A DNA stretch of 64,000 bases from Hyaloperonospora brassicae (taxonomy: Eukaryota > Oomycota > Peronosporomycetes > Peronosporales > Peronosporaceae): assembly GCA_947650285.1 (NCBI GenBank), contig CANTFL010000770.1:62001-126000 (forward strand), given 5' to 3'. The notes below the pieces were generated by a model. It was not told the origin of the DNA. It did no database searches and saw only the letters and a program-made list of their open reading frames with translations. Positions 34,620 through 46,511 of this stretch are shown piece after piece. Made by a program: the position numbers and the translations under genes. The stretch's first letter is position 1. Every line of letters starts with the position of its first letter.

Positions 34620-36141
34620 TCAATCGTGAGTCGGCGTAACGCTATGACTTTGCTGCACCAAGCTTTGCAACCCTGCAGCCAGAACTGCCGCGAACATATC
34701 TGGGTCCACCGACATCCCAGAGCCGTTGGACGCTTGGCGAGAAGGCTTTTCGTTCTGGGCGTTCTCGTACGCATATGCTGTCGCACCTGTTGGCTGTACC
34801 ATGGTTCTCGCCTCGTCAAAGTCAGCCATCGACAGTGGACGCATCATAGGCGGCTCGGCCGGAGTAGCCTCGTCGTGAATCTGGGGCTTCTCGCTTTCAG
34901 CTAGTCGATTCTTTGCGGCTTTTCCTGCTGCCGCGCGGCAGTTGTCGATGTGTTCTCGAAGCGGAATCATTAGGGCGGCGCGACACAGTTCCTTCAGATC
35001 GCTTCCACTGTAGTACACCGTGTTACTGGCGAGATGGCTGAAGTCGACATTGTCATCCACTCGCTCCGTTTTCAGCTGCAGACGAAGGATCTTCTCACGC
35101 TGCGGCTGGTCAGGCAGTCCGATTTCAAATGTGCGAGGCATGCGACGAAGGAAGGCTGGGTCCACGTCACCTGGGCGATTGGTCGCACCCATGATAATAA
35201 CACCAAAGCCACCGGTGTCTTCGTTGCTCATCTCAGTGAAGCCATCCCAAAGTGCCAAGAATTCCTGCAGCAACAGCACAGACGAGAAGTCAGATACCAG
35301 CAAGCTCTGCAGCCATCTTGCTCAATCGACGATGCTCACCGTTTTCATCGATGAAAAGGTGGGGTCCGATACACCGCCTCGCTTGCCCATGAACGAGTCG
35401 ACCTCGTCAATGAATATGATGCACGGCGCCAATTTCCGAGCCAGCGAAAAAGCCGCGCGCACAAGCTTCTGCGACTCGCCAAACCACTTGCTCATGATCG
35501 TGCTAATCTTGAGATCGATGAAGAACGCGCCGGACTCTTTGGCGATAGCCTTCGCCAGCATGGTCTTACCTGTACCAGGCTTTCCGTAGAGCAAAATGCC
35601 TTTCGGAACTGTGAGCAGCTTCCCACGAGACGCAAAGAATTCGGGACTTCGAAGCGGCAGCACGACGAGATCGTGGATGTCGCGCTTTTGGCGCTCCAGG
35701 CCGCCAATGTCGTCAAACGACACGTCAATGTCTTGTGGGTCAACGATGTCGCCAGCAATAACGTTCTCAAAGTAGTTGGTGCTGAAGGCGCGGCGGCCCG
35801 TGCGCTGCAGTCGGTTCTTCAGCTTGGCTTGGCTGTCCTGGCCCTTGTTCCAGTCATCGAGCATGGGCTTTGCTTGCTGTGCACACAGAAGTCGCTGTGA
35901 GCTCACGAGAGACCTGACCATATGCAGACGAGAGACAACATGGGTACAAAAAAGGAGGAGAAGGAGAAGCAAAAGACCGTCACTTTGCCTTGTAGAGGTA
36001 TTTGGACACTTGATACATGGTGTAGAGCATCAGGCCGTCCAGCACAAGACCGATCACCTCGTCCTTCGCAGACACGGCCTTGGACGGAGCTTGTGGCGCG
36101 CCGTTCGACGTCTCGGCACTTTTGCTGCCGCTGCCGCCCAT
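34620..36141 (-). CDS. Msp1/ATAD1-like membrane-anchored AAA+ ATPase (3 exons, 444 or 458 aa)
   Basis: Family members sit in the outer mitochondrial (and peroxisomal) membrane and extract mistargeted tail-anchored proteins. Exon 1 (36141..35989 or ..35984) encodes MGGSGSKSAET followed by the hydrophobic segment VIGLVLDGLMLYTMYQV. Exon 2 ends at 35,340 and exon 3 is 35264..34620, with a clear 75-bp GT-AG intron. AAA motifs are Walker A GKPGTGKT, pore loop KWFGES, Walker B IIFIDEVDSF, sensor GATNRP and RRMPRTF. Intron 1 is ambiguous. A GC-AG intron 35988..35877 (YLYK joined to QAKPMLDDW, 444 aa) gives the more family-like protein. A canonical GT-AG intron 35983..35914 gives 458 aa. The N-terminal MGxxxS could be a myristoylation site. 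It is transcribed divergently from the HMG/histone-fold gene. Confidence 0.88.
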
Positions 36142-36240
36142 GGTCGAGATGAGATGTTCAGTTGGAACTTTTACGCTGTGGTGGGTACATCGAGACAAAA
36201 CCACTTTTGACCAAAAGAGTGTCAGCTATGACAGCTGCAT

Positions 36241-36333
36241 ACAATAATGGGACAATAATGGACAATATTGGGACAATAATGGACAATACTGGGACAATAC
36301 TGGGACAATACTGGACAATATTGGGACAATAAG
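36241..36333. repeat. 11-bp minisatellite in the divergent promoter between the Msp1-like and HMG/histone-fold genes
   Basis: About nine imperfect copies of ACAATANTGG(G), 10-11 bp each, lie between the two starts (36,141 on the - strand, 36,427 on the + strand). The unit differs from the 22-bp repeat in the TOP3A/TruB promoter. Confidence 0.85.
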
Positions 36334-36426
36334 GGCTCCCGACCGTAGCTGCAATAATGGCTCCTAATCGTGGCACCTCCATCATCCAGCAAATTGATCC
36401 GACACAACACAATTGCTGCAAGACAA

Positions 36427-37179
36427 ATGGCGCGCGTGAAGAAACCGCAGAGCTCGTACCTGTTCTTTTGCCATGAGAGGCGCCAGCAGGTGATGAGCGA
36501 ACACCCGGGCGCCCGCATCGGCGACATCCAGAAGATCATTAGCGTGCAGTGGAAGGCGCTCACGGCCGAGGAGAAGGAGGTCTTTGTGCGGATGGCGGCC
36601 GACGACAAGGCACGGTATCAGCAGGAGCTACAGGACAAGGCAGAGGGCCACGAGGAGCTTTCGGGAGACGAGAAGGACGTGGACGAGCGGTGCGTGTGCC
36701 TGTTCCCACTGGGAAGAGTGCGGAAGATCGTGCAAAGCGACTCGGACGTGGGCAAGATCTCGAAGGACGCACTTGTTGCGATGGCAAAGGCAGCAGTACG
36801 GACGCTCGTGCACTACGTCGTAGGAGCGACGGGAAAATAATGGGCGACGGCTGCTGACACTCGTCTTGTTGCTGCATTGCTGCAGGAACTGTTTGCTCAA
36901 TTTCTAGGCACCAAGAGCTACGAGCAGGCGCTGTACCGGAACAAGCGGCAGATCAAAGCGTCGGATGTGACGCGCACGATTCAGACGACGGCGTCGCTGG
37001 ATTGGCTGCGTCTCGACTTCCCAGACGTGAAGCCCACGCAAGCCGATGGCAGTGCTGGGAGCAAAAAGGCAAAGACGGATCGGGATGAGAGCAAGAAAGC
37101 GGTGCCTGACACTGCGTCGTTCTTCCAGCCGAGGGCTGTTGGGGCGACGATCGGAGCAGCTGCAGCATCCGCTGAGTAG
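36427..37179 (+). CDS. HMG-box and histone-fold fusion protein, CHRAC1/POLE4/NF-YC-like (220 aa, 2 exons)
   Basis: Exons 36427..36795 and 36886..37179 are joined by a 90-bp GT-AG intron in phase 0. Residues about 1-70 form an HMG box (KKPQSSYLFFCHERR ... SVQWKALTAEEKEVF). Residues about 90-170 form a histone fold of the NF-Y/CHRAC type (FPLGRVRKIVQSDSDVGKISKD ... AMAKAAELFAQFLG ... KQIKASD-like). The intron falls in the middle of the second histone helix, and only splicing restores AKAAELF. The C-terminal tail is Ala/Lys rich. In other eukaryotes such histone folds pair with a partner subunit in chromatin remodelling or DNA polymerase epsilon, so a nuclear DNA-binding role is inferred. The start is the second in-frame Met, directly before the HMG box. 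Confidence 0.85.
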
Positions 37180-37418
37180 ACGCGTGCACACGTGTGCACG
37201 AAGTCAGTGAAGCACCGCATGCTGTCTGTCGGGTTTGGGCTGGACAGAGCAAAGCGAAACTGGCAATCGGGACTCTATTTAATTGCTCGAGACAAAGCAA
37301 AGCTGCACACAGCAAGGACCGGAACAAGCAGCAGCAGTAGCAGCGATGCCCAGCCATGTGCCCGACTCCCTCTCTTCTTCTTCCCTTGACGCCTCCCTGT
37401 CTCGTGCATCTCTCTCGC
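37180..37418. other. Convergent intergenic region
   Basis: The stops of the HMG/histone-fold gene and of bL25 face each other across 239 bp. It holds short GCA/GCAG runs (37,326-37,345) and nothing else I can name; 3' UTRs and polyadenylation sites are expected here. Confidence 0.5.
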
Positions 37419-38186
37419 CTAGAAAATGTCGTTCCAGTCATCAAACTCGTCGTCGTCGTCGTCTACCTCCTTCTGCTCGACGACTTCCTCGACCACCGGC
37501 TCCACGCGCGGGATGAGCCCCCGACGACCGGCAATCTTTGCGACCAGAGACCCCTCTGGAACGTTCGGCTCGACTCCATCCGGGAACGCAATGGCCTCCA
37601 GGTACACTTTGTCCCCCACGTGCAGCCCATTCACGTCGACCTGCAACGTCGTCGGCACGTCGTCTGTCGACACGGTGCACTCGAGCGCGTGGTAAATGTG
37701 GTTGATAAAGCCTCCGCGCTTGAGCCCGGGACTGCTCTCTTCGTTCAAGTACGTGATGGGGATCGACACGGTGCGTCCGGGTTTGTAGCGCAGAAAGTTG
37801 ACGGCCAACGGCACGTCCGTGACGGGATCGAGCTGCACGTCCCGCATGTAGGCTTTGACCGGCGACTGGCCGTCCACTTGCACGTGGAACACCTGGTTCT
37901 CAATGGATGTCCAGAGCTGGCGGTGCATGCGCTCGAACGCGCGCGTGGGGAACGACACGAGCACGCGCTCATCCTCGCCGTCCTCGCCCTCGCCGTAGAG
38001 CACACCCGGCAGGAGGCCCTGTTTGCGCAGCCGGCGAGACGCGCGCGAGCCGTCCGCGTTGCGCACCAGCAGCTGCAGCAAGTCGGAGGGGCTGTCGTTC
38101 GTTGCAGTCGCAGTTGCTGCTGCTGCTGCTGCTGTAGTCGAGAAGCGCGAGAGCTGCCGCGCTGCAAGCCGCTGGAGCGCCGTCAT
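37419..38186 (-). CDS. Mitochondrial large-subunit ribosomal protein bL25 (Ctc/TL5 type, 255 aa)
   Basis: A single-exon gene. The protein follows the bacterial L25/Ctc order: an N-terminal 5S-rRNA-binding domain (residues about 35-125, with VRNADGSRASRRLRKQGLLPGVLYG) and a C-terminal TL5 beta domain (about 126-225, with GGFINHIYHALECTV and GDKVYLEAI). The first about 30 residues (MTALQRLAARQLSRFSTT and an Ala/Thr run) are basic and hydroxylated with no acidic residue, as in a mitochondrial presequence. The tail is Asp/Glu rich (VDDDDDEFDDWNDIF). Role: binds 5S rRNA, or its position, in the mitochondrial 50S subunit. It lies between the convergent HMG/histone-fold gene and CPSF2, on the same strand as CPSF2. 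Confidence 0.9.
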   Translation of the reverse strand: MTALQRLAARQLSRFSTTAAAAAATATATNDSPSDLLQLLVRNADGSRASRRLRKQGLLPGVLYGEGEDGEDERVLVSFPTRAFERMHRQLWTSIENQVFHVQVDGQSPVKAYMRDVQLDPVTDVPLAVNFLRYKPGRTVSIPITYLNEESSPGLKRGGFINHIYHALECTVSTDDVPTTLQVDVNGLHVGDKVYLEAIAFPDGVEPNVPEGSLVAKIAGRRGLIPRVEPVVEEVVEQKEVDDDDDEFDDWNDIF

Positions 38187-38290
38187 CTTTAAAAGTTAAC
38201 GGAGCCACTCACACCGAGTCGCGGGAGGTGGAAGGCAGAGGAGGTATTGCTAAGTAGAGGGGTTGTGCCAAGAGAGGAGTGGCGCGGAGC

Positions 38291-38316
38291 CTAGTCGACG
38301 AAAGGGGGTCGACTAG
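38291..38316. other. Perfect 9-bp hairpin between CPSF2 and bL25
   Basis: CTAGTCGAC (38,291-38,299) is followed after 8 bases by GTCGACTAG (38,308-38,316). It sits in the 264 bp between the CPSF2 stop and the bL25 start, both on the - strand, so it could belong to the CPSF2 3' end or the bL25 promoter. Confidence 0.7.
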
Positions 38317-38450
38317 CTGCTGTCTCGTGTAAGTTGACAGGAGCAACCGATTAACCGCAACTCACAATGGTGTCAAATTGGTCCATTTTGCAGTTATGGT
38401 ACTTCTTTTTTGCGATCGTGTTTTGAGCAATAGCTAGCGCGTTTTGGCAT

Positions 38451-41406
38451 CTACACGAGCGTGTACTGCTCATACAGTAGCGCACGGATGCGGTAATAGT
38501 TCCGGGACAGCGTGCCCTCCATCACGATCTCGTTGTTCATCGCGCGCTTGAGCACGACGCCGTCATTGCAGACCAGCATCCCGCCACGGAATTTGGCCTG
38601 AAAGCCTGCCTTGCCCAGCACCTGCTTCATCACGTCCAGCTTCATCTTGCCATCGCTCAGCAAGATTGGGTCGTGCGTTGTCTGGCCGCCGTTTTCGTTG
38701 AGCGGCTGTAGCACTGGCACGGAACTATTCTCCGGCAGAGAGAGCTGACCAGTGACATAAGCGACTTCGTGGCCACCGACCTGTTCATCATCAGTACGAC
38801 ATTAGTCACCCTAGTCACCCTACGCTGTCAGCTCATCACCGTACCTTGCAGAACACTGCAGACGTGTACAACGACTCCTTCACGGACAGTTTGTACACGT
38901 TCGTGTCGGACTCGATATCAATGCACTCCATCACGTTTGGAGTAAACACGGCTTCGCACATCGGGATCGACGATTCCACAAACTTCTTGAGCTCGTTCGT
39001 CGTGGTCTCCGTGCCATGAACTAGAATGAGCTTCCGAGGCTTCACGTTGCCCAAACAGTTTCGGATGGCTCGACCGTCTGCGATCCCGTCAAAGTCGACT
39101 TGCGTAATGCGGGCCGCGATCTGAGTTCAGCAACACATGTGGTCAACAGCAGATGGATGCCACGAGGTGACATAGGCCGAGCTCTTACATTGACGACGAC
39201 TTTGTTCGTCACGGTTTTGGTAGGTCGAGTTTCAACAGCAGCTTCCTCGTTGGCTTTGTCCATGTCCACGTCCCCGTCGGCATCCTCAATGAGGTTGCGA
39301 CGAGCCTGACGGCTTGCCAACAAAGAAGCGTCCTTGTAGTCGTCAGGGTTGATGATCTATCGGCAGCAAGTGCATGTCAGGAAAGAGTCCCACAGGACAT
39401 AATCATATTCTTCGCGCCAATTCGCCTACCTCTCCGTATTCGTCGTACTCGATCTTCGGTTCCACGGCAAAGAACATCGGATACCGAACTGATGCGAACT
39501 GTCCCAAGCCGACTTTGTAGGTACCTCGAAGCTGGACTGCAACTCGATAGTAAACATCAATACATCCACGCATCTTGGCCCTCATGACGCACCTTCTGGC
39601 TTTGTGGTGACCTCTTCTTCTGACTCAGATTCAAAGTCTTCGATCCCCATCATCATGTCTTCCATAGCTGCCTCTTCCATCTCCTTCGCTTTATTTTCTG
39701 CTTCCGTCCGAAGACGTTTCCGTTCCTTCACCTCATGCAGTGCAAGTTCCACTCCCTCCAGAAACACCTTCTGCGTCACTGTGCATGAGATGTGCTTTTC
39801 TGCTGATGGGTCTTTCGCGAGTGTCAGTACGCGATGTGCAAAAGATGTCTCCGGTGTAGTCGACGTGAAAATGATGCTATTCCGGGGACCAGGAGCCCAA
39901 CGAATGAATATGTCTTTTGCGAAACCACATTCCAGATTCGGCGAAGTAGCCAAAACCACCTGGATTGTGCGACAAGAAAGTCAGTTTCGTGCTTCTAGAC
40001 AGCTCGAATGAGACTATTACTACCTTCGGGCTTGGTAGGGCATCTAGTTCTTCCAGCGTGTGGACCAGATGAATATGCCTGAAACACAGAACAGCATCAG
40101 ATATTCCGCTAGCCGCAACGCTTTTGTCCGAACAAATGTACACGTACGAGAATTGGAACGGATTTTGCCGACCGACGTCAAAGTTCTTTGCGATGCGGTC
40201 GTTGCACCACTCCAGCATTGCCTGTGCAGCCTTAGGAGTGTAGTAACTCATATCGTGAAGTAGCGCAATCGGATCACGTAACCTGCACAGCAACACCAAT
40301 ATGAGTCCATCGATTGCTCAGGCAGCGCCAGCAACATCACCACGCAAGTCTCAGCACTAACTTGTTGTGGATCCAGTACTGGTCCAGAACCCGCATCAGT
40401 TCCAACACGCGGCCAGAGCTATCGGTCGGAATCAGCACGTTTCCTCCATTCCGTACCGTCTTCAGAATCTCCATCATGATCTGCGCATAATGACACAATC
40501 GAATTCCCTTGGTCTCGATATCACACACCTACAGCAGCAAAAACCAAGCCAACCTTGCTATCTCGGTCCTTTAGCTTGGGCTGCTCTCGATGTAGATTCA
40601 TCGAATCTGTAATGAGCAATGTGGGACGTCTGCAGATCACCAACAGCCAAGCCCAGACCACAAACAACAGCACAAAAACATGAGGTTGGGGCCGACACTC
40701 GTGCAGCACATTTTCAGCTGGATCTCACGTGAACGAGTCCAAGATCGTCTTCTGTAGCACGTGTTCCGAGCGGTGGTTGTAGTCTACAGCGTAGATGATA
40801 TCGTCCTGGACCACAGCAGCACACATTCATCCGAGACAAGATCTCCATCAGCCGATATGTCTACACTTATGTCAACAGCAGTGCCACTTTGTCTCAAGCC
40901 CTCACCGTCTCCTTCATGATCCGCCACAACGCGCCGCCAATGAGATGCCCTGCTACATGCGGCGTAATCACAATGCCTTCCCCTGAGCTCGTGAGCGTCA
41001 GCTTCTCCGAGTACTTGAGCTGCTGGAACTTCTCAAACACCAAATCCACGTCGTCCAGGGAGAAGAGCGCAAAGTCGCTCTCGTGCTTCGTCTTGGCCTG
41101 AAACGCGTCGTACAGAGCGATTTGGCCCATGCGGTGCACTGGCAGTGTGCCATAAATAGGCGCGTTCAGCCCCCACTTGCCCATCGCGTACGGCAGCGCC
41201 CCCATGTGCGCCAGGTCCAAGTGCGATACCAGAACCAAGTCAATGCGGTCCACCACGCGCTGCAACGGCTTCAGAATCTCCACGTCGTACTCGTCTGTCC
41301 AGCCGCAGTCGAGCAAGATGCAGACGTCGTCGACTTCGAGCAGGTACGCGCAGCACGGGACGCTCGAGTGCACGCCGTAGAGAGGCGTGAAGGTGATCAC
41401 GGCCAT
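38451..41406 (-). CDS. CPSF2: Cleavage and polyadenylation specificity factor subunit 2 (CPSF100; 736 aa, 11 exons)
   Basis: Non-catalytic metallo-beta-lactamase/beta-CASP partner of CPSF73 in pre-mRNA 3' end processing. The deduced exons are complement(38451..38780, 38845..39120, 39189..39356, 39430..39536, 39593..39959, 40024..40078, 40148..40282, 40362..40480, 40554..40629, 40729..40805, 40906..41406). All phases close to 2,211 bp and introns are 56-100 bp. Start at [38 protein letters not shown] is at the place of the zinc ligand motif and lacks its full histidine set, as in other CPSF2 proteins. [41 protein letters not shown] and the C-terminal [15 protein letters not shown] are family landmarks. 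The acceptor of the intron at 39,537-39,592 has an in-phase alternative 3' of it, so that junction is the least certain. Confidence 0.94.
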
Positions 41407-41470
41407 CGCTCGGATGCGGACGCTCGAACGAAAATACGCTTGGACTTGTTGGCGATAATAGTCGGCTTTC

Positions 41471-41575
41471 GGTGACAATTGTCGACCTTTGGTGGTATTT
41501 GCTAAGTTTTTGGTGGCATTTGTTGAGCTTTTGGTGATATTTGTCAGCTTTGGTGGTATTTGTCGGCTTTTGCTC
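41471..41575. repeat. 20-21-bp tandem repeat just upstream of CPSF2
   Basis: Imperfect units GGTGGTATTTGTCGGCTTTT and variants start at 41,471, 41,491, 41,512, 41,533 and 41,552. The repeat begins about 65 bp before the CPSF2 start codon, so it lies in its promoter or 5' leader. Confidence 0.8.
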
Positions 41576-41589
41576 TTGTGCTCTGTTTT

Positions 41590-44500
41590 AGGGGCTTACA
41601 TTTGTCGAGTGAAGCGTTTCGCTCGACGACTGTGATGGTGTTTCGTGCTTCGAAAAAATTGCACGAACGTTGCTCGGCTAAGTAGCTCTTGTGCAAGATA
41701 TAAACGACGAAATGCCGTGCTTTTACTTCGATAAGCTGTCTTCCGTGACGTTTTCACCTTCGGTAGGGTTTCGAATTGGGCAACCACCGACCTCGTTTCA
41801 TGGCCACCAAGTGTTAGTTAGCTAGGTGTGTTGCCCATTCTGGCTTTTCTAGAGCGGGCAATACGACCCTTTAGAAGGAGATTTGTGCAAGACTGTCGTA
41901 GCATGAAAGGATGGACGCAGATACTATCGTCACTGATATTGTGATTTGTCGAGAAAGAAACACACTTACTCACAAGGCAAACAATCGTAACTTAGCTGCC
42001 GTGTGCGTTGCGAATATCGATTGAAGGTTGGGTGAAACTCGACAAGCAGCCCCGTGACTTTTCTCAGACACATCGAGAAAAGAGCAGGTACTGCGTAGGA
42101 CGCAGATCTTTTTGGTTCTATTACAAGCTGAAGTCACAGAGGGTATAAGGTTTACAAGCTGCTGAGCTCAGGCAGGCTTCTGGGGGACTTGGCTGCGGGG
42201 AATCATTTGGCAAAAGCCACAACTGACATGAAAGGACGAGCCGCGAAGATAGTCGCTATATTCCAGCGCAACAGCCCAACACGCCGACTTACCTCGGCAA
42301 TACACTTGTGTTGGTGCGTTGGAAGTGTATTATTACAAATTTCATAACTACTATAAACGCAACTGGTACCGCAAAGCGAGATATCAAGATGCGCAATTGT
42401 TAATAAGTACCAATCAACCAACTAAGAGCGATGCGGTCATCCGTTTGGAACAAGCGTGCGACAGGGTCTTAGCAAACATTGGATGATTGTTGTGCACCGA
42501 GCCAGACCAAGCGAGAGCAAACGACATCGATGTAAAAGAAGATGTAGAACGAGCACTTGAGTACGACGACTTCGAGAAAAAGGACCAAGAGATGGGGGTC
42601 TAAACAAAAAAATGAGCCGGGTGATACGATAGATAAGTACGCGTGTTACACATAGGGCGTGTTACACATAGGGCGTGTAAGTTACGCACATGCTATTGAG
42701 TAGCTACGTGAAAGCCGAACCTGGAGAGAATGAAGAAGAAGATCAGGAGGTAACTACATTCGGCTATCTTTCTGGTCGCGGCGAAGTTCACTACGGCTCC
42801 AGCGAATCGTGTCATGTTTCGAATCGCTAAAGAAATGAAGAAAAAAGTAAATGTATTCAAAGTATTCGACATCGAACGATCTACCGTAAGCAAAGTGGAT
42901 CGAGTGGTGTAATACACACCGATCCAATGCATCGCAATCTCATCTTAAATTACGGATCGCGGGTCAGGTTGTGTAAGCACATCAACAACTGTTTCGCGAA
43001 CTCCCACTTGATCGCGGATCGCTGTGTTATAATCCTCGTTTATATCCATCACACCTCGACACCAGGTGGAAAATTCGATTCCATCAACCGGCGCACACGA
43101 AAGGAACGAACGCGACAAAACTAGTGCGACCACTTTAGCCATTCATTTGCCAGATCGGACCGAGCCGAAGCGCGATTTATGCTTTCGTTGCAGAATAACT
43201 CATTCACTTTACCACAACCTCGCTTTGTGGAAGCCGTGTACAAGGCCGGTAGTTGGACATGTTGCTCGACGTCGTCGTCGACGCGCTAAGTGCCGTGGTA
43301 GATATTTCCACGATTCGAGCAGCATCCGCCTGGGCCCATATTTGAACTATGACGGATCTGGAGCCTCCTGGTCTAGAATTGACTCGAGAACCTCCATCGA
43401 AGAATAGCAGAAATTGTTCAGCTGGCGAATAATGGTGCATGGTCAGTAAGCGTAACGGTGACTCGGGTACTTGCAAAACATCACCCGCCATATAGCACAA
43501 TAATAGACGGTATAGCCCTTCAGTTTTCCGCGCCTCGAAACTCGTGATCGGTTGTGCCCGACTCAACGAGGACCCTGAAGACTTAGTTGTCGCGTGCGGC
43601 AACACATTGTAGAAGCCGCTGCTTGAGACACACCGTCATGATCAATTGCATCTTTTATCGAGGATTCCGTCGCACGTATCTTCATTAGTAATTGGTCATG
43701 AGCTAGATTGAGAAAGAGGCGAGGGATATCACGTTATTTTACAGTGACGTAGGTCGAGGATCCACTCGGTTTTGGTCTTTGCTAATGCAACTACGCAGAG
43801 GCTGCGAAATCGCTTGGTCTTGATCTTTTGATTGCTTACATGCTTACAGTAGACACCCTTGATTACATAAGAGTCGAATCCGTGATCTTACAGTGATAAA
43901 CAAAGGTGCGTTTCCACTCAGTCCAGCGGATAGGGCCCACACGCATCATTTTTTGCCATGCCGATGTAGCACCATCTTCACGTAAGCGAGGGTAAGAAGG
44001 TTCAACACCAGTAGGCCGTATAGCTTGAATGCGATTGATCGCAACATGCACTCACAATACGAGATATGGTAATCTCATGAACTTGATGCCACTCGCCTCG
44101 ATATTGCAATGGGCGAGGCTGAGCTATAAAGATCCCTCGATGGTCTTTACACCGCTTACGATAATTGCCAAGGTTGTGATGAGCGACGAAGCGGTAGACT
44201 TACCCCCGTCATGAATACGTGCTTGTGGACGGACGGACAGACATCGATACTATCAAAGTATGCATACGTCCACGATTTGATAGTAGACAAGATGGTATCA
44301 GGAAACGCTATGTCGATGCCCAGATGTTGTACCGCAAAGCAGGTAAGTACATGCCCGAGATGTTGCAAATCCATAGTTCTCCATGATCATGACCTGTAGT
44401 CGGTAAGCTTGCCAAGATGGATCGTATCGAAATTCATTCTTTCTGGTCATTACTGTTGCATTGCCGCAGATAGCGACTCGCTTAAAGGACATGGTCTCAG

Positions 44501-46511
44501 AGCGTCACGCATACAATGTTGTTTTATACGCGACGTTCGCTATTCCAGAAGTGTGCGAGCCATCACAAGCGGAAAGGTACTCGCCACACTATCCACATTC
44601 AGTCGATTGTTGCATAATATTGATGGTTGTGTGTGAATTGTAGCGTTGCGAGCTCTACACCCACCGATCAATGATCTCGTGCCAAAGGTAGGCAGTGTCC
44701 CATAACTCTTGGTACAAATCATCATATAAAGTTGCTGCATCCACACATTGGAGGCACACATAACTTGTGCAAAGAAAGTCTGGCAAGTTTGTATGTAAAG
44801 ATGCATCACTACGCATTCAGGAGCCACACACACATCGTATGCAAAGAGGATGGCAAGCAAGCACCAGAAGGATTTGTACTGATTACTATACGAAGTTTAT
44901 TCTCCGGTATGTACTTCAATGAACCACCAGTAGTGCCAGTAGTGCTCGATAGTTGCTCCTGCTAGCTACAACTCACCAGCAAAGCAGTAGTATGTGACAG
45001 AATTCGACCACTAAGCGAATGCAAACTCGTTATTCGATGTGCATGCTACAGCGTTACAACCCAGATGTTGATGTACAGTGCATTTGTCTTCACATCATTG
45101 AGCTTTTCTTGAGCGGCAGTGATGACCTCTGCGGCTCAGCTCCCTTTTTGACCGAGCTATCCTCAACCCTCTTCCTTCCCCATTTTTCAGCTGATGCAAG
45201 ACGTGTCACCTAGCATTGTCAAAACAGGTCTTCACTTTCGGTCTTCGTTGCTTGCCTCCGTTCGCATCGAGGATTGATCAACGTTTCGACATCTACGCGT
45301 AGTATACGATTATGCAAACCAGAGCGACGCGTTCAACCCGAATCCTGTCGTCCACAACGTTTGCAGCAACCTGATCTACTTCAACTTGAAACGAATACGA
45401 GATCTGCAATGGGTTGGGAACAGATAGATCATTCTACTGTATCATCGATCGATGCGTTACGAGCCGGCAAACCATAAGCGTGTCGTAATGTGACCTGTTC
45501 TCACTTGTGGATATGAGAGAAGGCTCGACATGGTTGTACATTATTTTTCATATACAGTTTCCTCTCTGTCAGCATGCTGCAATGCGTGCAGCTGTGTTGT
45601 CCTGCTCAATATGTGCAAGTGGTTACCGGGTGGTTGAGCATCTCCATCCCTTATTGGGTACGTAAAATCTGGCCAAGCCGACGATATGAGGAAACCGGGT
45701 GAAACAAAATGAATGACATCATCCAGTCTTCTGCAGAAATACAGCATGTATGAAGAACATGTAATGCGATAATTCGTTTTGTTGCATCTAACTGTGGGAG
45801 CAAAAGCAGATGCACGAGCTGCGAAGGAACATCGACACCGGTGCACTGTATGGTGTGTTGACTTTGACATACCATTTGCGTCAAGGGACTGCAGGGAAGG
45901 CATGGCTCGTGCTGTTCAATTAGCGAACCGACTATACACCTCGAAGGGACGACAACACTAGCGTATTCTGCTTGCCAGCAAGAGCAAGTACTTGATTCTC
46001 GTCATCTTTGGACGTACCTGTACATTCCTGGCCTTACATTGGCATAGCGACTACAACCCGTTGTTCACCACTGCAAGTTGGAATGGACTTCACCTTATTG
46101 GTTCACCCTCGCACACACACGTTCACCTCCTACAACTCCCCGAGCGCCGATTCTACCAGAAGACATCAACCTTCGCTTCCCCTGTTAAAACACACCTGAC
46201 ATCGAAGGTCATCGCCTCGTGTTCACATCCTTTTGCTGCCTTGTGCTGCGCAAGCCCACAGCACAGTAGGTTTTCTTCGCCATCTCGATCAGCATGGCAT
46301 CAAACCTCTACCTCTGCCCCAAGCAGCGTCAACAAAGCGACTTACTCGTCTATCCACTACCACCTTTCACCACCCACTTGCCCCTACGAAACTCTGTCGT
46401 CCTGTATCTCGTCCATCTCGCCCACCCCAAACTACTCTTCGTCGCCTCCAACAGGTGGTGCCTGAGCGTCTTTGCGCGTGGACCACACTATCTTCCGCGT
46501 GCCAGTCAAAT
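41590..46511. other. Long intergenic region without a gene I can support
   Basis: Nearly 5 kb with only short frames on either strand, most lacking an ATG. A 16-bp direct duplication (GCGTGTTACACATAGG) occurs at 42,641 and 42,657. At 43,180-43,221 a frame reads CFRCRITHSLYHNL, which resembles a decayed gag zinc knuckle (the last Cys and one His are displaced or lost). It may be a retroelement relic, but no RT, integrase or LTR pair is visible. I saw no tRNA or rRNA signature. Confidence 0.4.

Noticed and set aside
36560..38167. Several frames of 80-160 codons antisense to the HMG/histone-fold, bL25 and Msp1-like genes
   Set aside because: They are Arg/Ser/Pro-rich shadows of GC-biased coding sequence and share no motif with known families.
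41596..41787. A 63-residue - strand frame upstream of CPSF2
   Set aside because: It lacks an identifiable domain and has no linked exons. It may be LTR-like sequence but I could not support this.
43066..43407. Possible gag zinc knuckle in the 41-46 kb region
   Set aside because: Only CFRC is convincing; the His and final Cys are displaced, there is no ATG, and no neighbouring pol. It is noted within the intergenic entry only.
45992..46465. A 157-codon + strand frame before the HCF101-like gene
   Set aside because: It starts at TTG, is rich in Ser, Pro, Thr and His without a motif, and is overtaken by the real gene's upstream region.
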